Shown in pieces: positions 1-5,303 of a DNA stretch of 5,303 nt. A program made the translations under genes and the position numbers. A model generated the notes under the pieces. That model saw nothing but the letters and a program-made list of their open reading frames with translations, searched no databases and had not been told where the DNA came from. Location: contig CANMSW010000170.1 in NCBI GenBank assembly GCA_947500275.1, forward strand, positions 1 through 5,303, given 5' to 3'. How positions within the stretch are numbered: position 1 is the stretch's first letter; the number at the start of each line of letters is the position of its first letter. This stretch comes from Bacteriovoracaceae bacterium (GTDB lineage: Bacteria; Bdellovibrionota; UBA1018).

Positions 1-649
1 CCATGACGACAGTGACGTCTTTCTTTAGATCGAGAACCAACGCCTCGATCTTCATCGTGGAGACCGGATCCAATGCACTCGTAGGCTCGTCCATCAGTAG
101 CACGGGCGGAGACACGGCCAGGGCGCGCGCGATACAGAGCCGCTGCTGCTGCCCCCCCGAAAGGCTTGTCCCGGGCGCTTTCAACTTGTCCTTCACTTCA
201 TCCCAAATCGCCGCTTGCTTCAGAGATTTTTCGACGACCTCATTCAAGAGTACCCGATTACGGATGCCAGCAAGGCGCAGGCCCGCGGCCACATTATCGA
301 AGATACTGAGCCCAGGAAACGGGTTCGGCTTTTGAAAGACCATCCCGATCTTCCGCCGAACTGCGACCGGATCGATGCCCCGCGCGTAGATATCGTCCCC
401 CTCCAGTAAAACTCGCCCTTCCACGCGTGCGCCTTCCACTTCTTCATGAAGGCGATTCAAACATCGAATGAAGGTGGATTTCCCGCACCCGGAAGGCCCG
501 ATCAAGGCCGTCACAGCATGGCGCTGCGCTGACAAACTGACCGACTTGACGGCATGGTGATTTCCAAACCAAGCATTCAGTCCCTGAACCTCTAGAACGG
601 AGGATTCGGACTGCTGCTTTTTCTCAGAGGGATTCATCGACACACTCAT
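1..649 (-). CDS. pstB: Phosphate ABC transporter ATP-binding protein PstB (partial, C-terminus missing)
   Basis: Cytoplasmic ATPase of the PstSCAB phosphate importer; a PstB dimer hydrolyses ATP to drive phosphate through PstC-PstA. The frame is open from the ATG at 649 to the window edge, giving 216 residues. Visible motifs are Walker A GPSGCGKST (51-59), Q-loop Gln106 in VFQKPNPF, ABC signature LSGGQQQR (163-170), Walker B VLLMDE with catalytic Glu188, and the SALD D-loop (191-194). VFQKPNPFP and the NRLHEE stretch after Walker A are typical of PstB rather than other ABC ATPases. By comparison with E. coli PstB (257 residues) about 50 residues are missing, including the switch histidine. 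The start is set by the ATGA overlap with the pstA stop and by AGGA seven bases upstream; a second in-frame ATG at 637 is possible but has less support. It is the last visible gene of the operon; phoU may follow outside. Confidence 0.96.
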   Translation of the reverse strand, partial: MSVSMNPSEKKQQSESSVLEVQGLNAWFGNHHAVKSVSLSAQRHAVTALIGPSGCGKSTFIRCLNRLHEEVEGARVEGRVLLEGDDIYARGIDPVAVRRKIGMVFQKPNPFPGLSIFDNVAAGLRLAGIRNRVLLNEVVEKSLKQAAIWDEVKDKLKAPGTSLSGGQQQRLCIARALAVSPPVLLMDEPTSALDPVSTMKIEALVLDLKKDVTVVM

Positions 650-1527
650 GTTCGCTTCCTCAAAATCAGCCTCGTCAACAAATTCAACGAAAGAACAAAG
701 GCGATCAAAACGAAGGCACCCGTCCAAGCTTGCTGATGCCATTCCTCAAAGGGACTGATCGCATAGGTATAGATCTGGACTGGGAGCGAGGCAATCGGCT
801 GATCGATTCCGCGGCCCCAGAACTGGTTGCTAAAAGCAGTAAACAGTAACGGTGCCGTTTCCCCGGCGGCACGAGCAACGGCTAGCATCACACCCGTTGT
901 GATTCCGCCCGCGCTACCCGGCAGCAAAATCCTCAAAATCATTTTCCACCGCGGAATCCCCAGGGCGAGGCCAGCCTCGCGCACATGCACCGGGACGAGC
1001 TTGAGAATCTCCTCCGTGGACCTCGCGACAATCGGGATCATCACAATCGAGAGCGCCACCCCGCCTGCCATCGCCGAAAAATGCTTCATGGGGACCACAA
1101 TGAGCGCGTAGGCAAAAAGACCCACGATGATTGAAGGAACACTGGTCAGCACATCCACACTGAAACGGGTGAAGCTCGCCAATCTTCCGGTTCCAAACTC
1201 AGAGAGAAACACCCCGACGGCGATTCCAAGCGGCACTCCGAGTCCGCTCCCTAAAGCCAAAAGCACGGCCGTGCCCACGAGCGCATTGGCCATACCTCCG
1301 CCCGACTCCCCTACGGGCGCCGGTAATTGGGTGAAAAAATCCAAACTCAGACCCGCAAACCCCTGCTTGAGCGCATAAATAAAGACTGCAATCAGCGGCG
1401 TAATCGCAAGGATCGCGGCGAACACCAGGAACGAGAGAAAAAGCACGTTCTTCACTTTGCGGCGAGAATCTCGCGCCGCCAGTTGATATCGAAAGCGAGA
1501 AAGAGCGGAAACTGAGGGTGCACTCAT
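646..1527 (-). CDS. pstA: Phosphate ABC transporter permease PstA
   Basis: Inner-membrane permease that pairs with PstC to form the phosphate channel. The protein has 293 residues, close to the family norm. A basic cytoplasmic N-terminus (about 1-27) precedes six probable membrane segments near 28-52, 82-108, 122-145, 151-168, 207-232 and 270-290. The coupling helix (EAA loop) is EAGLALGIPRWK followed by an intact ILLP end (184-203), where PstB docks. PstA-like stretches are SVPSIIVGLFAYAL (129-142), RAAGETAPLLFTA (219-231) and SLPVQIYTYA (247-256). The ATG overlaps the pstC stop as ATGA, and GAGG lies seven bases upstream, so both coupling and its own ribosome site support this start. Its stop overlaps the pstB start in the same way. 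I see nothing defective. Confidence 0.97.
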   Translation of the reverse strand: MSAPSVSALSRFRYQLAARDSRRKVKNVLFLSFLVFAAILAITPLIAVFIYALKQGFAGLSLDFFTQLPAPVGESGGGMANALVGTAVLLALGSGLGVPLGIAVGVFLSEFGTGRLASFTRFSVDVLTSVPSIIVGLFAYALIVVPMKHFSAMAGGVALSIVMIPIVARSTEEILKLVPVHVREAGLALGIPRWKMILRILLPGSAGGITTGVMLAVARAAGETAPLLFTAFSNQFWGRGIDQPIASLPVQIYTYAISPFEEWHQQAWTGAFVLIAFVLSLNLLTRLILRKRT

Positions 1528-2546
1528 GGACGCACCTCAATAGACGCAGTTTTCGACAGGGTCCCCAGCTTACCGCGTTTCGGGCCCGACGCCACTCGCC
1601 TCATCACGGCGCGAGCGCCCGTGTTGATGACGATCGAGACCAAGAACAGCGCAAGTCCCGTCGCGGCCAACGCCGACAAATGCATCTCGGCCGAAGCTTC
1701 GGCGTACTCATTGGCAATCACACTTGCCATCGTCTGCGCTGGCGCAAAAAGAGAAGCTGCGATCTCGGCTCGATTCCCAATCACCATGGTCACGGCCATC
1801 GTCTCGCCTAAAGCACGACCGAGCCCGAGCACCACTGCGCCCAAAATCCCTGAAGGAGAACTTCCTAAAACACCCCACGAAATCGACTCCCACCGGGTTG
1901 CACCGAGCGCGAGCGCCGCTTCGCGATTCGCCACAGGGACCGCTCTGAACACTTCACGACAAAGCGAAGCGATCGTGGGCGTGATCATGATCGCTAAGAT
2001 CAAGCCTGCGGCAAGCATCCCGACGCCGTAGGCGGGCCCCTGAAACAAGGGAAGAAAGCCTAAAAACTTCCGAAGGAGTGGCCCCAAGGAGACTCGAATC
2101 CATGGCGCAAGAACAAAAATCCCCCAGAGTCCGTAAACCACACTGGGGACTGCCGCCAGCATCTCGACCAAAAAACCAATCGCAAGTGATATACGACTCG
2201 GTGCCAGTTCCGTAAGGAAAAGAGCGACCCCTACACTGACCGGTACCGAAAGAAGCAACGCAAGGAAGGACGAAACTAAGGTCCCGTATGCAAACGCGCC
2301 CGCTCCGAAGCTCTCGGCCACCGGATCCCATTCAGTCGATATAAAAAAGCTCAGCCCCATCTTACTCAAGACAGGGCTCGCTTGCTTCGAGAGCTGAAAG
2401 AAAATCCCACCAAGAATCGCAATCACCGCCAGGGCGCACAGCCTGAGCCCCCAGTGAAATCGGCGATCCCCCCGATGCGCATCCCTCCGAGAAGAGCCAA
2501 AAACTCCTCTCGCTCGACGGGACGAGGTCTCTTTCGCTGAACTCAT
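1524..2546 (-). CDS. pstC: Phosphate ABC transporter permease PstC
   Basis: Second inner-membrane permease of the phosphate importer. It has 340 residues, against 319 in E. coli. Order: an Arg/Ser-rich hydrophilic N-terminus (1-33), a first membrane helix (34-54), a periplasmic loop with the PstC-typical TEWDP (71-75), then membrane segments near 87-112, 122-148, 172-192, 234-256 and 287-308, and a basic cytoplasmic tail (about 316-340). Strong family stretches are VALFLTELAP (107-116), AAVPSVVYGLWG (131-142) and GLGRALGETMAVT (241-253). The EAA loop starts normally (REAALALGATRW, 208-219), but the proline that usually ends it is Gly228. The start overlaps the pstS stop as ATGA and no purine-rich ribosome site precedes it, so translation probably depends on re-initiation after pstS. 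No other in-frame ATG occurs before the first helix. Confidence 0.96.
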   Translation of the reverse strand: MSSAKETSSRRARGVFGSSRRDAHRGDRRFHWGLRLCALAVIAILGGIFFQLSKQASPVLSKMGLSFFISTEWDPVAESFGAGAFAYGTLVSSFLALLLSVPVSVGVALFLTELAPSRISLAIGFLVEMLAAVPSVVYGLWGIFVLAPWIRVSLGPLLRKFLGFLPLFQGPAYGVGMLAAGLILAIMITPTIASLCREVFRAVPVANREAALALGATRWESISWGVLGSSPSGILGAVVLGLGRALGETMAVTMVIGNRAEIAASLFAPAQTMASVIANEYAEASAEMHLSALAATGLALFLVSIVINTGARAVMRRVASGPKRGKLGTLSKTASIEVRP

Positions 2547-3586
2547 TCGGCTTTAACCAGAGCCACGCGAGCCAGCGCCTTTTGAACTAAGGTCTTAGGC
2601 AAAGGTGCGTACCCCAAAGGCTCTGCCAACGTCTGACCGTTTTGAAGTGCCCACTGAAGGAACTGACTCATCACTTTCTGTTTTGCTTTCGGCATCGAGA
2701 CCGGAATCAAAAGGTAAGTGAAACCTGAAATCGGGTAAGCGCCCTTGCCCTCGGCGTCGGTAATCGAAGCGCGGAAGTCTTCCGGGATCGACTTCAAGCT
2801 CACGGTCGCCGCAGCCGTCACGCTCGCTGCCGTTGGGACCACAAACTCACCTGCCCGATTCTTCACAGCGGCAACCGGAAGGTGGTTACTTTTCGCGTAA
2901 ATCAATTCCACATACCCGATCGAACCTGGACTCTGTTTAATCAAGCCCGTTACGCCTTCGTTGCCTTTGCCACCCAGGCCAGTCGGCCACTTCAGCGCAG
3001 GCCCAGCACCCACTTTCGTTTTCCACTCAGGACTCACTTTAGCGAGCCAATCGGAGAAGATTGCAGTCGTCCCACTCCCGTCGGAACGATGGGCCACGAG
3101 GATCGGCTCATCGGGGAACTTCACACCTGGATTCGCAGCGACAAGGGCAGCGTCTTTCCATTCGGTGATCTTACCCATGAAAATACCGCTCACGATTTCG
3201 GGCGTCAGTTTCAGGTCTGTTTTGAGACCGGGAAGATTGTAAGTGAGCACCACAGCTCCCATGACCATTGGGAAATGCAAAAGCGCCGGCTTTGCCTTGG
3301 CGAGCTGCGCATCGGTCATCGGGGCATCACTTGCCCCAAAATCGACCGTGTGATCCATCACCTGGCGAATTCCGCCCCCACTTCCAATGGACTGGTAATT
3401 GATCTCGGCCTTGGACTCGACTTTTTTGAATTCAGAGAACCATTTCGAATACAGCGGATAGGGAAACGTCGCGCCGGCGCCGTTCAGCAGGAGCGTCTCG
3501 GCCCGAGCGGCTTGGCCGAAGGACGCCACGAACATCAGGAATCCAACCGAGGAAGTGATTACGGAACGGGAAAGCTTGAAGTTCAT
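2543..3586 (-). CDS. pstS: Periplasmic phosphate-binding protein PstS
   Basis: Periplasmic receptor that binds inorganic phosphate and delivers it to PstC-PstA. It is 347 residues long (E. coli precursor 346). Residues 1-29 form a Sec signal peptide with a Lys/Arg N-region, a hydrophobic core and a probable cut after ARA at 29; there is no lipobox cysteine, so the mature protein of about 318 residues should be soluble. Phosphate-contact residues known from E. coli PstS are all in place: Thr40-Phe41 in GAGATFP, Ser69 in the GSGGG loop, Asp87 in DFGASD, and Arg167, Asp169, Ser171, Gly172 and Thr173 in RSDGSGT. Other family blocks are KWPTGLGGKGNEG (199-211) and GSIGYVE (221-227). The ATG has GGAGA eight bases upstream. 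It is first in the operon, and its stop overlaps pstC by four bases. Confidence 0.97.
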   Translation of the reverse strand: MNFKLSRSVITSSVGFLMFVASFGQAARAETLLLNGAGATFPYPLYSKWFSEFKKVESKAEINYQSIGSGGGIRQVMDHTVDFGASDAPMTDAQLAKAKPALLHFPMVMGAVVLTYNLPGLKTDLKLTPEIVSGIFMGKITEWKDAALVAANPGVKFPDEPILVAHRSDGSGTTAIFSDWLAKVSPEWKTKVGAGPALKWPTGLGGKGNEGVTGLIKQSPGSIGYVELIYAKSNHLPVAAVKNRAGEFVVPTAASVTAAATVSLKSIPEDFRASITDAEGKGAYPISGFTYLLIPVSMPKAKQKVMSQFLQWALQNGQTLAEPLGYAPLPKTLVQKALARVALVKAE

Positions 3587-3655
3587 TTGCGAGTTCTCCG
3601 TGAAGTGACCTGCGACCGAGTTGCTGCCTTCTTGCCTTGATTTAAGGGAATCGTG

Positions 3656-3673
3656 CCTCGGGAACTCCCGAGG
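3656..3673. repeat. Perfect 7-bp-arm palindrome with 4-nt loop in the pstS leader
   Basis: CCTCGGG, a four-base spacer AACT, then CCCGAGG. It lies about 70 bases upstream of the pstS ATG, between the two divergent genes. In RNA it would form a GC-rich hairpin; in DNA it could be a dimer operator. Neither strand has a T-run after it, so it is not a Rho-independent terminator. If pstS transcription starts upstream of it, it sits in the untranslated leader and might stabilise or regulate that mRNA. The role is inferred; only the symmetry is seen. Confidence 0.45.
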
Positions 3674-3719
3674 ATCAAATCAAACCTGACCGACTCTTAA
3701 AACGGAGCCTCGGATCCTT

Positions 3720-3751
3720 GTGTCAGGATTTGGTTAGGAAGTTCATGACAC
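3720..3751 (-). promoter_or_regulatory. Inverted repeat with weak Pho-box-like element, candidate pst control region
   Basis: GTGTCA (3720-3725) and TGACAC (3746-3751) form a perfect 6-bp inverted repeat with a 20-base spacer. Read toward pstS, 3737-3720 is CTAACCAAATCCTGACAC, which matches 11 of 18 positions of the E. coli Pho box (two CTGTCAT repeats, four apart); the second repeat is good (6 of 7), the first poor (3 of 7). CTGACA at 3726-3721 could also be a -35 element, but only a weak -10 (around 3703-3697) follows. The PhoB link is inferred from gene content and this partial match. Confidence 0.3.
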
Positions 3752-3756
3752 GCGGG

Positions 3757-3786
3757 TTGCCAATTCGGGGTTTTCTCGGGGATAGT
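3757..3786 (+). promoter_or_regulatory. Candidate sigma70-type promoter of tyrS
   Basis: TTGCCA (3757-3762) matches five of six -35 positions, and GATAGT (3781-3786) matches four of six -10 positions, with an 18-base spacer. Transcription would begin near 3793, giving a leader of about 34 bases before the ATG at 3827. The GTG at 3785 would then lie inside the -10 and could not be the start codon of this transcript. It was found by eye only, and short matches of this kind arise by chance. Confidence 0.35.
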
Positions 3787-3807
3787 GAGCGCGACACATC
3801 AACGACT

Positions 3808-3815
3808 GAGAAAGG
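3808..3815 (+). promoter_or_regulatory. Candidate ribosome binding site of tyrS
   Basis: GAGAAAGG is purine-rich and lies 11 bases before the ATG at 3827. The spacing is slightly long. The upstream GTG at 3785 has only GGGGA two bases before it, too close for normal use, so this site favours the ATG as start. Confidence 0.4.
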
Positions 3816-3826
3816 CATACTCCGCC

Positions 3827-5146
3827 ATGCACGGAACCCCTGGATTTCTGAGCGACCTTGAAGCTCGCGGCCTCGTTAAACAAACGACCTCACCCGAGCT
3901 CGGCGCTACGCTCGACGCCCACCCCCTCACTTTATACTGTGGCTTTGATCCCACTTCCGACAGCTTGCACGTCGGGAGCTTGCTTCCTTTATTGACCCTC
4001 AAGCGCTTTCAAGACGCAGGACATCGAGTGGTTGCAGTCGTAGGAGGCGCGACCGGAATGATTGGGGATCCTTCCGGAAAGTCCCAGGAGCGCAATCTTC
4101 TCGATGAAACGGCCATTGCCCGGAATCTAGCCGGCATCCGAAAAGTCATTGAGCGATTCTTGAAGCTCGACGGCGCGAATCCGGCCATCGTCGTCAATAA
4201 CGGCGATTGGTTCCGCGACATGAGCTACATCCGCTTCCTTCGGGACGTCGGCAAACACTTCACCGTCAACCACATGCTTGCGAAAGAAAGTGTCCGCGCC
4301 CGTTTAGAGGACCGCGAGCATGGCATCTCTTACACCGAATTTTCTTATATGCTTTTACAAGCCTACGATTTCTACCACTTGCATCAAGCCGAGGGATGCC
4401 GACTTCAAGTGGGGGGATCGGATCAGTGGGGGAATATCACCGCGGGAGTCGAATTGATCCGCCGCATGCACTTTGTCGAGCACGGTGCATCAGCAGAAGA
4501 AGCCGCCCCTGAAGTTTTTGGACTCACTTGGCCCCTCCTCACAAAATCGGACGGAACCAAGTTCGGAAAAACCGAGGCCGGTGCCGTTTGGCTGACGGCC
4601 GACCGCACGTCCGCTTACCAGTTCCATCAGTACTTCCTGCAGACGACGGATACCGATGTGATATCACTTCTGAAGCAACTGAGCTTTCTCCCTTTGAGTG
4701 AAATCACGACGATTGAAGAGCAGATGAAATTGGCACCTGAAAAACGAGAAGCCCAACACCGCCTGGCCGACGAACTCACGCGCTTGGTGCATGGGGAAGC
4801 CGAATGGGCGCGCGCATTAAAAGCTTCGAAGGCTCTTTTCAGTGAAGACGTCCGCGGCTTAGATGAGGCCACCCTCCTGTCGGTCTTTTCGGGAGCACCG
4901 AGCACACGCGTTGCACAAGCGCGGCTCCAGGACGGAATCCCTCTGATCGACCTCCTGGCCGAATCCGGACTTTGCGCATCGAAGGGCGCAGCTCGGAAAG
5001 AGATCCAAGGAGGTGGCGTTTACCTCAACAACGAGCGCATCACGGATCTCTTGGCGCGGGTAGAAAACAGCCACTTAATCGCCGGAAGATTCGTGGTCCT
5101 CCGTCGCGGAAAGAAGACCCACCAATTGGTTGACTTTCATGCGTGA
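3827..5146 (+). CDS. tyrS: Tyrosyl-tRNA synthetase (class Ic)
   Basis: Cytoplasmic enzyme that activates tyrosine with ATP and charges tRNA-Tyr. From the ATG at 3827 it has 439 residues (E. coli 424). The Rossmann catalytic domain carries Tyr37 and Asp41 (YCGFDPT), the HIGH-type HVGS (48-51), GDPSG (80-84), the tyrosine-pocket residues Tyr174, Gln178 and Asp181, GGSDQWGN (196-203) and the KMSKS-type KFGKT (245-249). KFGKT and overall similarity place it in the E. coli-like TyrS group. An S4 RNA-binding domain fills about 370-437. An Ala/Glu-rich insertion (about 216-229) precedes VFGLT. A GTG at 3785 would add 14 residues, but alignment with the E. coli N-terminus, the better ribosome site and the candidate promoter favour the ATG. 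It is divergent from pstS, and its end overlaps the next gene by eight bases. Confidence 0.96.
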   Translation: MHGTPGFLSDLEARGLVKQTTSPELGATLDAHPLTLYCGFDPTSDSLHVGSLLPLLTLKRFQDAGHRVVAVVGGATGMIGDPSGKSQERNLLDETAIARNLAGIRKVIERFLKLDGANPAIVVNNGDWFRDMSYIRFLRDVGKHFTVNHMLAKESVRARLEDREHGISYTEFSYMLLQAYDFYHLHQAEGCRLQVGGSDQWGNITAGVELIRRMHFVEHGASAEEAAPEVFGLTWPLLTKSDGTKFGKTEAGAVWLTADRTSAYQFHQYFLQTTDTDVISLLKQLSFLPLSEITTIEEQMKLAPEKREAQHRLADELTRLVHGEAEWARALKASKALFSEDVRGLDEATLLSVFSGAPSTRVAQARLQDGIPLIDLLAESGLCASKGAARKEIQGGGVYLNNERITDLLARVENSHLIAGRFVVLRRGKKTHQLVDFHA

Positions 5147-5303
5147 GGCCGCACAAGAGTTAAACGCCGTAGTTGCAGGGCTCTGGCTCACCGCCCTGAT
5201 CCCCATCGGCCTGATACCGAGCTTCGGTTTTTTTACTTGGATCGAGCGCAACTGCACGCTTCCCGTGCTGCCTCTCACTTTAGGTTGGCCTTGGATCGAC
5301 GGG
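5139..5303 (+). CDS. Hypothetical protein with N-terminal membrane segment (partial, C-terminus missing)
   Basis: I do not recognise this gene. An ATG at 5139 overlaps the tyrS stop by eight bases, and the frame stays open for 55 codons to the window end. The visible part has a short charged start (MREAAQEL), a strongly hydrophobic stretch at about 11-33 rich in Leu, Ile and Ala, then a segment with Trp, Arg, Cys and several Pro. This suggests an inner-membrane protein or one with an uncleaved signal anchor. Codons favour G or C in the third position, like tyrS, which supports coding. No clear ribosome site precedes it, so it is probably translated by coupling to tyrS. With only 55 residues no family can be assigned. 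Confidence 0.6.
   Translation, partial: MREAAQELNAVVAGLWLTALIPIGLIPSFGFFTWIERNCTLPVLPLTLGWPWIDG

Noticed and set aside
3..335. 110-codon plus-strand open frame at the window start
   Set aside because: It is the mirror of pstB, whose Walker A, signature and Walker B motifs are read on the minus strand.
1621..2031. 136-codon plus-strand open frame
   Set aside because: It is antisense to pstC, which has clear PstC motifs across this stretch. The Ala/Pro/Ser-rich product looks like a by-product of the GC-rich third positions.
2882..3640. 252-codon open frame antisense to pstS
   Set aside because: It lies opposite pstS, whose full set of phosphate-binding residues proves the minus strand is coding. 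The antisense product has no recognisable domain and a composition typical of a mirror frame.
3635..3647. Short CCTT-N5-AAGG inverted repeat in the pstS leader
   Set aside because: Four-base arms are too short to tell from chance.
3656..3673. Palindrome considered as an intrinsic terminator
   Set aside because: Neither strand has a T-run after the stem, and no gene ends nearby; both flanking genes start here.
5075..5278. 67-codon minus-strand open frame across the tyrS end
   Set aside because: It overlaps the tyrS S4 domain and the downstream plus-strand frame, has no ribosome site of note and no recognisable feature.

Overview
The window looks like ordinary chromosomal DNA from a Gram-negative bacterium. 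It holds a high-affinity phosphate uptake operon (pstS-pstC-pstA-pstB, minus strand) running divergently from a tyrosyl-tRNA synthetase gene (tyrS, plus strand), followed by the start of an unrecognised small membrane-protein gene. The Gram-negative assignment rests on PstS having a plain Sec signal peptide that ends in an Ala-X-Ala site, with no lipobox cysteine. Base composition is moderately GC-rich with GC-rich third codon positions. I cannot name the phylum from this much sequence; a lineage in the Proteobacteria or a relative such as the former Deltaproteobacteria would fit.

Region 1 (1-3586, minus strand): reading with transcription there are pstS (periplasmic phosphate-binding protein), pstC and pstA (the two membrane permeases) and pstB (ATPase, cut by the window start after its Walker B and D-loop). 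All three junctions are four-base ATGA overlaps, so the operon has no intergenic base at all, not even between pstS and pstC. PstS would capture phosphate in the periplasm and hand it to the PstC-PstA channel, driven by a PstB dimer. phoU and phoBR are not visible; phoU could lie just beyond coordinate 1.

Region 2 (3587-3826): the divergent intergenic region. It carries a perfect 7-bp-arm palindrome in the pstS leader, a GTGTCA-N20-TGACAC inverted repeat whose pstS-proximal half resembles half of a Pho box, and a plausible sigma70-type promoter for tyrS.

Region 3 (3827-5303, plus strand): tyrS, complete, with all signature motifs and a C-terminal S4 domain, then an open reading frame that overlaps the tyrS stop by eight bases and runs off the window. 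I found no RNA gene, mobile element, CRISPR array, intrinsic terminator or broken gene. I see no previously undescribed system; the points worth a second look are mostly about operon architecture and start sites.
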